Of a stretch of DNA of 64,000 nt, positions 33,916-45,260 are shown in pieces. Within the stretch, counting starts at the first letter, position 1. Every line of letters starts with the position of its first letter. The stretch comes from Doryteuthis pealeii (taxonomy: Eukaryota; Mollusca; Cephalopoda; Myopsida; Loliginidae), in assembly GCA_023376005.1 (NCBI GenBank), contig CM042151.1, positions 79,704,917 through 79,768,916 on the forward strand, read 5' to 3'. The notes under the pieces were generated by a model, which was not told where the DNA came from, ran no database searches, and was given only the letters and a program-made list of their open reading frames with translations. The position numbers and the translations under genes are program-made.

Positions 33916-34291
33916 GGTGGATAATTTATTTATATTTATTTTTTATTTAATTATATTTGTGCCGTTTAGCGTCTGCCTCTTTCTTTGTTGTAGCCTGTGG
34001 TAGTAACAATTGTAGTGGCAGCAGTGTTTTGTTGAGATGGGAGGAGCTTAACTGTCAGGCGATGACATCATCTGAGGAGGTTGGCCTATGCTGCTTTCTG
34101 GTGCAAAGTTTGTTTAAAGAAGAAAGACGTCAGCTATTTTTTTCTCCCTGTCCTGTAAAATTTTTCCCCAATTTTTTTTTTTTTTTCAAAAAGGTTTTAA
34201 GTTGCTTTAGAATAACATTTTTTTCTTCAGGGATAACAAAATTTTAAACAGTACCCAATTTTTGCAACAGTGAAAGTTTCAGAAGACGTCT

Positions 34292-34322
<31 letters not shown>

Positions 34323-34679
34323 GTTTATCATGGCTTGGTGGGGTATTCAGCTTAGTGTTGTTACTTGTGGTAGCATCACTAGAGGAAGGTACACTGTAAC
34401 TTCCTTCATTTATCCAGTGCATAGCCATAATGAGGTACCTGTTTATCCTGGGCAAGATCCAGCCAGTATTTTTCTTTTGTATTTATGTTAATGTCCATTG
34501 TCGTTGGAATATTTGATCAGGGTTTATTTCCTAGGGGAAGTATCTTCATGTCAGATATTGACAAACCCCTATGCAGAGAGATCGAAGACACTTGTTGGCT
34601 GGGGCTTTAGAATACACCAACTGCACCTTTTCAGAGGGGTAAGACTCCCCCCCCGAAACAGGGTCATATATTGGCCATG
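33916..34679. other. Leader and homopolymer-rich spacer, right arm
   Basis: Mirrors 9,055-9,820 with T-runs near 34,175-34,190 and 34,297-34,322. No gene. Confidence 0.5.
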
Positions 34680-34793
34680 GGTGGTAACCTGTGATGCTTA
34701 AGGATGGAATCCTGGCAGATGAGCAGTCCATGATGTATATTATGGACTGCTCATCTGCCAGGATTCCGTCCTTAAGCATTACGGGTTGCACCC
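34680..34793. repeat. Short hairpin, right-arm copy
   Basis: The 37-base stems begin ATGCTTAAGGATGGAATCC at 34,694 and end at 34,779, with outer arms to 34,680 and 34,793. The single mismatch in the stem is kept. Confidence 0.85.
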
Positions 34794-34983
34794 ACTTTGG
34801 CCTTTACTTAGGCTAGACGGGTGGTTGGAGTGGCCCTCTCGGAATCAGTTGGCTTGTTATGTCAAGCCTAGCACCTATATGATTGTCCCAATCCTATTGT
34901 CCTTATGGCAAGAATCTGTGGTGCACTGTTCTTCTATTATCAGGTCATCTTAAAAATCTGGCTGGTCTTCACTGAAAATTAAT

Positions 34984-35195
34984 CTTCTTAGTTTCATAGT
35001 AGATGTATAAACATACTGATCTTAGTTTCATAGTAGATGTATAAACATACTGATCTTAGTTTCATAGTAGATGTATAAACATACTGATCTTAACATACTG
35101 ATCTTAGTTTCATAGATGTATAAACATACTGATCTTAGTTTCATAGTAGATGTATAAACATATGATCTTAGTTTCATAGTAGATGTATAAACATA
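34984..35195. repeat. 34-bp minisatellite, right-arm copy
   Basis: Reverse complement of the array at 8,519-8,746, with a disrupted unit near 35,085-35,130 and a different copy layout from the left array. Confidence 0.9.
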
Positions 35196-35592
35196 ATGAT
35201 AATTTTATTAACATATCCTCTTATCGCATAGTGTATTAAATGCATGCAGTGATAATATTAGACAATATTTTTTAATGTAATTTAATCATAATATTACAGT
35301 AGTAGTTATTTACCCAACCCGTTCGCCACGGCTAGTGTTGCATAGCGCCTTCTTTACCGGCACTAAATAGGTATATGTTATATACGGGTCTTTTCACTAA
35401 GCCAAATCAGCATATAACGTTATATACCTTTCTTTAATTCTTACTCTGTCTATTCTTCTGGACGGCTTTAGTTCTGATCGTCTATCATCTATCTTGGTCT
35501 GATATATCTTCTAAGGTCTCGTTGGTCTTCTATTGAGGATTCCGGGTCTGGTTTCTGTTGGGGATCATTCCTTATCAGAAGCCTTGTGTCAT

Positions 35593-35922
35593 TGTTAGTT
35601 TTTAGTAATAAACACAAGACTTCGATTTATGTTGATGTTACTTTATTCCAAATCCCCACCCAGAAATCTGCGCAGATTAGGCTTACATGTTGCTAGCTCG
35701 GCTTATAAGTTCTGACTAACTGAGTTGCTTACTCCTTAAACCGGAAGGGCCTTCTATTGCCTTCTGGTTCTCACGTTCCATCCCCAGAATGCAAGGTGAG
35801 ATCGAGGTCAAGCGCCGTCACTCACTCTCAAGGCCATCAGCTGTACTGATCGCCATAATGATTTCTACACTACCTTAAAAAGATATTAGGATCCAATAAT
35901 TATGTAACGCTAGGATGCGACA
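35593..35922 (-). repeat. LTR-like block, right-arm copy
   Basis: Mirrors 7,791-8,119, with TGTTAG and GCGACA at its ends on the + strand. Confidence 0.5.
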
Positions 35923-37878
35923 CTGGGACTAGGTCTGATGGTCTATGAAGCCTGAATAAACATCAGCATGTTAGATAACTTAATTTCACATATAAGTAAA
36001 GTCAGTGGGGTGGCTCATAGTCATTATCAGCCGGACAGCGAGGGAGTCTATCCCCTTTTCACAAGTGCTAGACTAGGGAGATTTTTAACGTCTGAGGTGG
36101 AGCGCTGCACCTGCCATCAGCTTCCAACTTTATCACACAGGGATTCTTAAGTCAACTTGGCAACTGGTTGTTTCTTTATTATTGTCTCCTTCATCACGAT
36201 CTCTTGATTCCTTTCTCTCCATTGTTCACTCACAATGCAAGTCACATCAACACTCCCTTTGTAGTGAAGTCACAAATGATCCAAGGGCCAAAGGAAACGC
36301 CTTATATCTCATTTGATTGTGGCCATGAGTACCCCTTTATTGCCATTACTCCCAGGTCTACCCTAAGCCGGAGCTGTTAGTCCTATCTATAGGTTGAATA
36401 GATAAAAAATTGAGTATCCAACAAGAATGAATAAAACAAAATGTCTTTGGCACAAAATAACCCAACAAGGGTTGACATGCCGTAAAATCTTTTATGTGGA
36501 CCCAGTTTCCTTGTCCTATCAGTTTTCCCAAGGCTAATTAATCATAGGTATGTTCTGCTTGACCAAGTGTCAGCTAATTCATTCTGCTTATATTCAGGGC
36601 TGACACCTCATCTTCCTAGATCTACTGGGATCTGTAAAGTTGCATCTCCCCACAGATTTTCCAGGGGAGATATGTTTACTTTATTGTGATGGGCAGTGTA
36701 GTGGTCATCTACCAAAAGGATCTGGCATCCAGATGTTAGATGGGTCAGACTTTCAGTGGCAGAATCTGCACTGATCATTTCTTTTTTTTTTTGTAGACTC
36801 CATCTCCATTGTAACTAGGCCCTCTAAGTATGTGTGCATACATCTTGTATTAAATTTACTGTATCAGAAAAATAGTTTTGTCACATATATTGCATTCAAA
36901 TGGCCTCTCTCCTGCATAGGAATTTTTAAAAATAATGTGTTAAAAAACATACTCAACAAGAATGAATAAAACAAAAAGATTTTGGCATAAAATAACCCAA
37001 GGGTTGATATGCTGTAAAATCCAACCAGCCAACTAGTCTGTACATTTTGGCTGATTGACCAACTCTTTTATGTGGACTCAGTTTCCTTGTCCTGTCAGTT
37101 TTCCCAAGACTAATAAATCATAAGTTGGTTCTGTTTAACCAGGTGTCAGCCAATTCATTCTACTTATCTCACTTATTTCTATTATGGTCAAGTCTCGCTG
37201 AAAGCACCGGTTCTCAATAGATCACCGAAGCTAAGCAGGGATGAGCCTGTTCGTTCTTAATTTGGTGACCACTTGAGCAGTAGCAAGTACTGTAAGCAAC
37301 CTGAGTTCTTTGTTAGTCAAAATGACTTTATTTGGCATTAAATGCCCTGAAAAGGGTTGATATGATGTAAAACAAAACAACCAACAATCAATCATTTATT
37401 GCTACAGTGCTTTCCAGAAAGAAAAAAAAAACTTATTACATTTTATTGTTTTCTTTCCTCTATGTGTGTCCATATGAAATGTTAAATTTATTAATTTAAC
37501 ATACCTTGTGTTTGAATAACCTGTCTCCAGTATGTCTATGCATATGTGTTAACTCTTTATCTGCCACTGCCATCTGCAATAGTGAGGTGAAAATGTTGAT
37601 AAGCTAGTATCATATCACTGATCCTTTACTACTGAAAAGAAATGTATTCATTTAATTCATTTCTCTTTTTAAACTCTGCACCATTTTTTTTAAAAGATGA
37701 AGATCTTAGGCATTTTCGGAAGATCCGGCATTTGGGGCACTCTGGTAGATAAAGAATTAAATGTCTTTTTTTTATTTAGGAAAACATTTATTGCAATTTT
37801 AATATTTGAATGGACTCTTTTTTTTTTTTTTTTCTCTGGGCAGTGTAAAATTTAATTTCTATAAATATTGCCTGAGTG
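35923..37878. repeat. Repeat block R1/R2 with 5S head and zinc-finger relics, right arm
   Basis: Mirrors 5,845-7,790. The 5S-derived head runs 37,190-37,310 on the + strand (CCGAAGCTAAGCAGGGATGAG, then GTACTGTAAGCAACCT). The finger relic at 36,830-36,915 (- strand) reads GERPFECNICDKTIF in one frame, and the linker relic is near 37,440-37,560. Confidence 0.7.
37190..37310 (+). repeat. 5S rRNA-derived SINE head, right-arm copy
   Basis: Full-length 5S-like segment as in 6,417-6,538. The + strand here carries the 5S sense sequence, from TATGGTCAAGTCTCGCTGA to TACTGTAAGCAACC. Confidence 0.75.
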
Positions 37879-38385
37879 TGGGAAATAAGTGTACTCACAC
37901 AGATGTACATTTTCGTAGATATATTTATTCACATGAATAACAAGCAACCTTTGATAGTCTTAAGACCCGTAGAAAGTGAGGCTGGACGGAAGTAAACAAA
38001 CCTTTCTTTCACCCCTGCAGAAGTAATTCACAGAATTTAGCTCATAGGGGATGAAATATAGGAAACAGTAAGTCCAATCCTTTGAGCAGTTACAAGTCAC
38101 TCGACTCAATCAAATCAATTACAAAAAGAAAAAAAAAAAATTACTAAAAATTTTGCCAAGAATTCACCCATGACCCACTCATTCGCCTAGTACATTCAGA
38201 TCTGTCAACTGAACAGCTCTTGATGGACTAGTCCATTGTTATTACGGTATCACATTTACATTAATGATCTGATAATTTTAACTTGGACTTTAACAACCTG
38301 CTGACCCAGATTCATCAGCCACGAACCCTACTAGAATATTTCAGCTTAATGTGGTTAACTGTATCTAGTGGTCAAAACTGTTACA
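37879..38385 (-). repeat. 3' LTR of gypsy-A
   Basis: Mirrors 5,338-5,844. The polypurine tract (AGAGGGGAA on the - strand) lies at 38,386-38,396. Confidence 0.85.
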
Positions 38386-38396
38386 TTCCCCTCTGT

Positions 38397-39225
38397 GTGA
38401 TTGAAATTTTCTTTTTTTAAAGTTGGGTATCATTGACTTTGTGTATATGTATATATACACAAATTTATATTTTTTATTTTATGTCTATTTGTTGGTTATA
38501 TCAGTGTTGTTTCATCTGTTAATATGTACTCCTTGTAGCGTGATGAAGTTCTGACATGTCTTCTTGATGAGGTTTGATTCTCGGCACGATCTTCATATGG
38601 TCTTACTTTATGTTGTGTGTTTGGGATTAGATCTCTCTCTTCTCTTGTGGATGGATCCGTAAGTATGGTGTTGCCATTTTCTGTGGTAACATAGGATCTG
38701 GGCTTTTTGGAAGGCATTCTCATGGCTGTTCGTCCATGTATATTCATTTCCCTTTTTCAGGAGGTTGCGAAGATTGGCAGTGTGTTCAGATAGTCAAGGT
38801 ATAAAAGGGGCCATGTAAGTCACCATTCCTAGGACATGCTGTAGTTCAGTTTTGTTGGTAGGAGATTCTAGGGTTTTGATATCTTCTACTTTTTGAGGAT
38901 CTGGGTGTACTCTATTCTCATCATAAATTCCACCAAAGAATTTTATGGATTTGGTCTTAATGTTGCATTTTGTGCTGTTGAATACAAGACCATTTTCCTT
39001 TGCAGCTTCCATTCCTCCTGTTTATCTTTTCCAAATACCACAACATCATGAGAGATACTGATAGTTCCAGAGCATTTTTCAAGTATTTGGTCCATCTTTT
39101 GTTGAAATACATCCTGGCTCATCACCAGCCTGAATGGCATCCTCATGAAACAGTACCTGCCAAATGGACTGTTGAATCATGTTAAGTTTTGACTCTCTTC
39201 ATCAAGCCCGATAGACCAGTAGCCA
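38397..39225 (-). pseudogene. Gypsy-A RT and integrase tail, within right arm
   Basis: RT from GLDEESQ-like sequence through RMPFRLVMSQDVFQQKMDQI (39,090-39,146) and the active-site box as SHDVVVFGKD (about 39,035; expected ADD). The connector is KENGLVFNSTKCNIKTKSI, then TNKTELQHVLGMVTYMAPF. The RNase H start is joined directly to the integrase C-tail near 38,705. The element cannot encode RNase H or integrase. Confidence 0.85.
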
Positions 39226-39980
39226 TTTTTGCATCAAGCTTACTGAACCATTTTGCTTTTGCCATTTTGTGGGTTATTTCTTTCAGGGTTGGGACTCTGT
39301 GATGACATCTTTTGATTGCCTTATTCAAATCTTTTGGGTCGAGGCAAATCCTCATTTGTCCATTGCTTTTTCGGCTATATACTAGGCTGCTGACCCAGAC
39401 AATTGGTTTTTCGACTTTCTTTATGACCTGGTCTTTCGCCATCTTGTATAATTCTTTATTTATTTCATCTTTTAGGTGAATCGGGCATTTTCATGGTGCA
39501 TATATGATGGGGGTTATTGTGGGGCCAAGAACAATGTGGTATTTACCAGGGAAGTGGCCTATCCGGTCAAATTGTTTTGGGTAGTCCCGTAGTAGGTCAT
39601 TGATGGACTGTATTTGGTTGTTTTCTTTTATTTCGCAATGTAGGGTTTGCATTTTTAGGTTTAGGCAGCTTGGTAACCCTAGTATTGCTGGTCCATTTGT
39701 ATCTGCAATGAAGAATTTTTCTGCTGACCATGTGTCTTGATTGTACTTGCAATGGAGTTTGATGGTGCCAATTTGTGGTATGATGGTCTTATTGTATGCT
39801 GTTAGAATGGTGAGTGAGTGCTTCACTAATTTTGCTGGTGGATTTGGACACATTTCTTTGTAGATTTGTAATGGTAATATATTTCCTTCTGCACCAGTAT
39901 CTACTTTTACTAGTAGTTTCGCTGGGATCTTTTCTCTTCCTGGTACTTTGATTTTTATTTTTGTTGTGACCTCAGTATGG
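39226..39980 (-). pseudogene. Gypsy-A protease and RT fingers (outside the inverted repeat)
   Basis: The protease active site VDTGAEGNILPLQIY lies near 39,865-39,910 (DTG), and AILGLPSCLNLKM (ILG motif) near 39,650-39,690. The RT fingers show VEKPIVWVSSLVYSRKSNGQ and RICLDPKDLNKAIKR, then AKAKWFSKLDAK (motif A Asp) up to 39,226. It is a normal upstream continuation of the right-arm RT, unlike the left arm, where BEL sequence precedes the same point. Confidence 0.85.
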
Positions 39981-40006
39981 TTATCCGAACTGTTTATGTT
40001 GTGGAA

Positions 40007-40940
40007 TTATAGATCTTCATAATCACTATTGTCAGTGTCATTGTCTACAGCATCAATATTCTTATGTCTCTGGTCGTATGTTGACTTGTATCGTTCCCTT
40101 GGTAGAGTGTTGTATTTAATTTTGCAAACACTCGCCCAGTGGTTCCATTTCCCACATTTCAGGCATTTTGTACCATGGGCTGGGCATTTGTCATATCGTT
40201 TGTGGTTTTCTCCATTTTGGACAGCATCTGTTTTTGTGAGTATTCTGTATGCTATCGACTGTGACATTCTGTTGTGAGTTTTGATTTCTTGTGGCTTGTA
40301 ACTGCTTCATGTGGTTAATTGATGCTTCATGGTTTTTTCCTATCTGTATAGCTTTCTCTAGGGTCATTTTCTTATCTTCTCCAAGTAATTATTTTTGTAC
40401 TTCTGGTTATATTGTTCCAGCAATTATTTGTTCTATGAGCGTTTTATCAAACTCAGAGTTAAACTCGTCTCTGTGTTTCGTTTTCCGAAAGTGACACTGG
40501 GCTGCCTGTAGGCGTAGTCTGGAAATGAATTCATCCATTGTCTCTGGTTCATTGGTAATATTGTCAATTTTTTGATTAACATTTCTGAGTGCTTTTACTT
40601 TAAAATTCTTGTTTGATTTCCCGTACTCCTCAAATTTTTCCCATATGATATCCGGACATTTTTTTTTTCTCGGCAGACAGAACCCAAATATTGAATTTCA
40701 AAATACCCTTTTCTCCAGTGCGGAGTAAGATTTTTTTCAATTTGATCCTATGGGTCTGTTATTTTTTTTTCTTCTTAATATCATTTCGCATTGTTGACGG
40801 AACAGTGATATGGCTTCAGCTCTGTTTGGGTTGTCCCATTTCATCATAATGTTGTCTAGGGCAGTCTCTGACTCTGCAGTTTATGAGGAGCTCTCTCGGT
40901 TCCTTCTTTTTGTTAGTATGGAGGTGAATAAGTGTTTTTC
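40007..40940 (-). pseudogene. Gypsy-A gag
   Basis: The C-terminal part is open (40,007-40,267) with the zinc knuckle CLKCGKWNHWASVC (CX2CX4HX4C). Upstream, frames broken by A/T homopolymers near 40,660 and 40,760 carry a Gag start like WDNPNRAEAISLFRQQCE (about 40,800-40,855). Confidence 0.75.
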
Positions 40941-40982
40941 GTAGCGTGTGTGTATTAATCAAGTACGCGAGGTAATAAGGAA

Positions 40983-40996
40983 CACCGCTGCTACCA
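40983..40996 (-). other. Primer-binding site of gypsy-A
   Basis: TGGTAGCAGCGGTG directly after the 5' LTR resembles the complement of the animal initiator tRNA-Met 3' end (TGGTAGCAGAGG), with one mismatch over the first 12 bases. Confidence 0.6.
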
Positions 40997-41170
40997 TGAA
41001 ATAAGTGTACTCACACAGATATACGTTTTTGTATATATATTTATTCACGTGAATAACCTTCGATAGACTTAGGGCCTGTTCAGAGTGAGGCTGGGCGATG
41101 GTAAACAGACGCTACTAGAATGTTTTGGGCTTAATGTGGTTAACTGTAGCTAGTGGTCAAAACTGTTACA
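40997..41170 (-). repeat. 5' LTR of gypsy-A
   Basis: A 174-bp LTR with TGTAACAG start and TTATTTCA end. It matches both ends of the 507-bp 3' LTR but lacks its middle ~330 bases. Confidence 0.85.
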
Positions 41171-42044
41171 GTCTCTTCCTGGGGCTAACACTTGATTTTC
41201 TTTCAATAACCAAGTTCTTTTAGGTCTTTTGCGTTTCGCTTTATTAAGGCCATATTTTTTTAGAACAGCTACATGTTTTCAGGTTTATTCCAAATGACAA
41301 TATCTGATTTGATGGCCTTATCTTTAATAAATCTACCTACTTGTATGTCTTTATTGTAGCATACAGTCACCTTCCCATTTAATGTTATTAGTGGAAGGGC
41401 ATGTTCCTAGATGTGCTGTGATCTGTCAAGTAGTGTCTCTCCACAGATTTTTCAATGTGTATTGTGATATCTCATCTAATCTGACTTGACTTGAATTGCT
41501 GATCATAGACCAGCCATTTTGTTGACTCCATTGTAACTAGGCCCTGCATACATCTTGTATTAAATTTACTGTATCAGAAAAATAGTTTTGTCACATATAT
41601 TGCATTCAAATGGCCTCTCTCCTTCATAGGAATTTTTAAAATAATGTGTTAAAAAACATACTCAACAAGAATGAATAAAACAAAATGATTTTGGCATAAA
41701 ATAACCCAATGGTTGATATGCTGTAAAATCCAACCAACCAACTAGTCTGTACACTTTGGCTGATTGACCAACTCTGTATTTTATGTGGACCCAGTTTCCT
41801 TGTCCTGTCAGTTTTCCCAAGACTAATTAATCATAAGTTGGTTCTGCTTAACCAGGTGTCAGCCAATTTATTCTACTTATCTTCAGGGGTGACACCTCAC
41901 TTATTGCTATTACAGCCAAATCATGCTGAAAGCACCAGTTCCCAATAGATCACCGAAGCTAAGCAGTGATGAGCCTGTTCTAGTGCTTAATTTGGTAAAC
42001 ATTTGAGTAAAAGCAGGTACTGTAAACAACCTGATGAACTAGGG
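41171..42044. repeat. Repeat block R1/R2 with zinc-finger relic
   Basis: 41,177-41,260 continues repeat R1 (GGGGCTAACACTT), also found at 45,185. The finger relic is at 41,560-41,640 on the - strand, R2 at 41,640-41,900, and a 5S head at the end. This copy is independent of the palindrome. Confidence 0.7.
41907..42031 (+). repeat. 5S rRNA-derived SINE head, third copy
   Basis: CCAAATCATGCTGAAAGC to CACCGAAGCTAAGCAGTGAT to GGTACTGTAAACAACC. Aligns with full-length 5S rRNA and with 6,417-6,538, with its own substitutions. Confidence 0.75.
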
Positions 42045-42191
42045 TGTTAGTAGGTACATGCAGGTAATAAGGTAGTCGGACGAAGGAGCGAATGATTAAG
42101 CAACTTTATTCAAGGGTGCCTTGTACGGAAGTGTTTACTTCCAGTAATGTGCGTAGGGGTTAATATTAAGTCTGTGTGCGATACTGTAACA
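42045..42191 (-). repeat. 3' LTR of gypsy-B
   Basis: On the - strand TGTTACAGTATCGCACACAG to CCTACTAACA, 147 bp, with an AATAAA signal near 42,109. It is preceded by the purine tract AACAGGGGAGA (42,192-42,202). Confidence 0.7.
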
Positions 42192-42202
42192 TCTCCCCTG
42201 TT

Positions 42203-42640
42203 TAGTTATGTGTGTATGTAGTTTTTATGTATGTGTTAGGTTTTTTTTTTCATTTTTATAGTGGGTTTGTGTTAGGGTTTTTTTTTCATTTTTATAGTGT
42301 TGGTAAAGTTTTTCCTTTTTTATGGTGGATTGTGTGGTAGCCAAGTTATTTTGGCAGTGTCCAGGTATCTGGGTGGTTTTCTTACAGTCCTGCCCTATTT
42401 AGTTTGGGGTGGTCCTTGTATTTGTTTTTCACATTCTGATGTGTATTTTGTAATGTTGGTGTTGGTTGTTTTGTGGGGTTGGTTTTGTCCTCGATAATTG
42501 GTATTTTGTATTTGGTATAGTGGTATTCTGTGTGGTGTTTGCAGGTTGGTCTGCAAAGTGGACCCTTTTTGTCATTGTGGTTGGTATTGCATGCAGGTGC
42601 ACGCGATTACAGTGGAGCTTACCTCCATTTGGTGTGGCTA
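42203..42640. other. T/G-rich gypsy-B 3' untranslated region
   Basis: Low-complexity TTTTTCATTTTTATAGTG repeats and TGG-rich sequence. The open frames here are compositional, and no protein family is seen. Confidence 0.5.
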
Positions 42641-43328
42641 CTAGATAGCTTCTGGAGTTTTATCCAGTATCCGCACGTTCTTGAGGTCCTCATAACTTCT
42701 CTGATAGCCAAGGTCCCAGGTCCATGGTGCTTGGGCTTTGAGGAGGCTGCATAGGGTATGTGTCTTCTCTGCGAAATTCGGGATGTATTGGGATATGTAA
42801 TTTAACATCCCAAGGAAGCGCTGTAGGTCATCCTTGCTTTGTAGGTCTGGCATCTTTTTGATGTCGCGCACCTTGGCTGGGTCTGGTTTGATTCCAGTAG
42901 GGGTGTATATGTTGCCAAAGAAAGATATGCTGGTCTGTTTAATAGAGCATTTTTCGCTGTTAAAAACTAGACCAGTTTCAGCAGCTCAGATTTTTGTGCA
43001 GAGTTTTGTTGTGGTCCTCATTATCTTTTCCGTATACGGCTACGTCGTCAGCGATACTGGCAACACCCTCTAGTCCTTCTAGGATTTGGTCCATGTTCGC
43101 CTGGAAGATGTCTTGTGCAACATTTAGCCCAAATGATAGACGCTTCCAGCACACCCGTCCGAAGGGTGTTCGGCATGTTGTCAGCAGCTGCGATTTTTCG
43201 TCCAGGTGTACCGACCAGTAGCCTGCTTTTGCATCGAGTTTGCTGAATACTTTCGCGTTTGCAAAGGCTGTGTAGCAGTTCCCTGGTAATATTTTCTGGT
43301 GATGTATTGATGACACGAAGACGACTGA
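42641..43328 (-). pseudogene. Gypsy-B RT
   Basis: Contains FANAKVFSKLDAKAGYWSVH (motif A Asp), PFGRVCWKRLSFGLNVAQDI and SIADDVAVYGKD (ADD active site intact), then DIKKMPDLQSKDDLQRFLG (thumb) with a frameshift between them. The sequence stops at the start of RNase H; RNase H and integrase are absent, as in gypsy-A. Confidence 0.85.
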
Positions 43329-43671
43329 TGTTGAACGTAGAATATTTTATTTACTTCCAAACACCGTGAAATACTGAAATAAAATGGGATATAAAACAAT
43401 TACTAATTTACAAAAGGGGTCTTTAACAAATGCCAGCAACTTCACGGGAAAATTGGAAAGAAACATACCTGTGCACCGTACCAGTACCGAGAACTAACTA
43501 AAAGACTAAAGTTCTAATTTTAGGACGATATTTTCCACACAACCTTTTTGCTGCATCAGCCAGGCAGAAGTCCCTATTTTGCCCTAAGGAAACCTGTTGA
43601 TATTCCCACAATGCAATTCAGGCCCTGTTGATCCCTGATTATCAGACCCTAACAGAGTTGTTTCCCTTACA
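43329..43671 (-). repeat. Probable solo LTR inserted in gypsy-B
   Basis: On the - strand it runs TGTAAGGGAAACAACTCTG to TTCTACGTTCAACA, 343 bp, with AATAAAA near its end. It separates gypsy-B RT from protease. No second copy or target-site duplication is evident. Confidence 0.5.
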
Positions 43672-44850
43672 CTGTCCAAATTTAAGGGTATATTTTTAGG
43701 GTAAAAAATAAATATATCTAACTATTAGGCGCACTCAAAGGCGACAGCTACAGGCTGGGTTCAGTTCTTCCTCACTCCCGACATCTAGGTAATTTATGTT
43801 CTCATATCTGGGTTCAGCCCTTTTGGTGAGGTATCATACATCTGCTGGAATGTCCTGAGTGGGAGTGTGTTCCCTGATGCTCTGGAATCTATTTTCATTC
43901 GTAATGTATGGTGGGTCTTGTATTTTAGGTGGGGCACTCTGATTTTTGGCGTTGTGTACGCTTCGTCCCTGGGTTGCCTTGTTACGCTGTCCATGCATTT
44001 TGCACTGACAGTTATAGAGTGGAAGTGTTGTAGGTATTTTTTTCTTCACTCCCGACATCTAGGTAATTTATGTTCTCATATCTGGGTTCAGCCCTTTTCT
44101 GATTCTGGTATCGGTTTTGGGACTTGCTCCTGTGACGTCCATCTGTTTTTTTTGCCTCCTTGTTCTTGTATTTCATCTTTCTGCAACATTTTGCCCAGTG
44201 TTCCATGTTTCCACATGACGAGCATTTATTTGTGTATGCTGGGCACTGTCGTGGCTTATGGTTTGTGTCGCAGTTTTCACATCTTCTGCCTCGGTTGACG
44301 CTGTAGACTCTTTCTGCTTTAGGCATACCAAGTTGGGTTAGCTAGTTGTTGCCTGCAGTAAGGGCTTCGTATCTCCTTCCTTCAGTGAGTACATTGGATA
44401 TGCTGTGCCCTTTTGGTTTTCCGTATAGCTCATTGCGGAATGCGTCGTGAGGTGTGGAGAAAATGATTAACTCTATGAGTCTTTCACTCAGCTCCTCGTC
44501 GGTAAAGTCACATTTTAGTGCGAGTGTCCTGGCTCTGGTTATGAAGTCTTCTAGGGACTCATTAATCTTCTGCTGGTACTGCATGAGATGGAGTCTGTGA
44601 ATTCTAAAATTTATATTAACCCTCGGCTGGTTTTCGAAGAAATTCCATAGGTGACTAGGGGACTTTTTTTGTTCCTCAGTGAGTCCACTGGCGTTAAGGC
44701 GTCTGAGACCGGCGTCACCTATACTACGGCAGATTTTTCTGGCTTGTTTGGCTTCGTCTGTAATTTCCTCATCCTCAATAAACAATGTCATTTTTTTGTC
44801 ATTTCCTATCCACAGACAGGGAATTGGCATTTAATGCATGTATTCTTCAG
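43672..44850 (-). pseudogene. Gypsy-B gag and protease
   Basis: Gag at 44,342-44,830 (HLWNFFENQPRVNINFRIHR, MQYQQKINESLEDFITRART) is followed by zinc-knuckle sequence at 44,012-44,326 (CENCDTNHKPRQC and CSSCGNMEHWAKC). The protease at 43,794-43,994 has DSRASGNTLPL, where the catalytic DSG/DTG is changed to DSR. A 55-bp segment at 44,046-44,098 is duplicated at 43,770-43,826. No 5' LTR is found to the right. Confidence 0.8.
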
Positions 44851-45260
44851 CATGAAAATGTTACCCAGGGTAACCGAATTGGCAAAATGGCGGGATTTTT
44901 TTTTTTTCGAAATGTAAGTGTGATAAATGGAAATATGGCTTCGTATTCATTGAATTCCTTTCTCTCTTTTAACTCTGCACCATTTTTTAAGAACTGATGA
45001 TTTCTGGCTTTTTCAGCGGATCCGGCATTTTGATATTTGGGTTATTTGGGGCGTTCTGGTGGATAAAGGATTGAATGTCTTTTTTGCAATTTTCATATTT
45101 GAATCTACTCTCCATGTTTTAAAATTTTCTTTTTAATTGTTTAAAAAAAAAAAACACAAAAAAAAACAAAACAAGGAGGCCTTTTCTTGGGGCTAACACT
45201 TAATTTTTTATGTATTTTTCAATAACCAAGTTGTTTTAGATCATACTTAAGATCATGGTA
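44851..45260. repeat. Repeat R1 copy without gypsy insertion
   Basis: Carries AACTCTGCACCATTTTTTAA, GGATCCGGCATTTTG, an A-rich tract (45,145-45,175) and GGGGCTAACACTTAATT in one run. It shows the pre-insertion order of the repeat that gypsy-A interrupts elsewhere. Confidence 0.65.

Larger units (their letters stand above)
21936..39225 (-). repeat. Right arm of the ~17.3-kb inverted repeat
   Basis: Reverse complement of 4,494-21,788, with the same nested elements in reverse order. At 39,225 the match ends inside the gypsy-A RT; to the right gypsy-A continues normally to its 5' LTR, so this side of the junction is the natural one. Confidence 0.93.

Noticed and set aside
43867..44298. 143-codon Cys-rich + strand frame that looks secreted
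   Set aside because: Antisense to gypsy-B zinc knuckles and protease; the cysteines come from the reverse reading.
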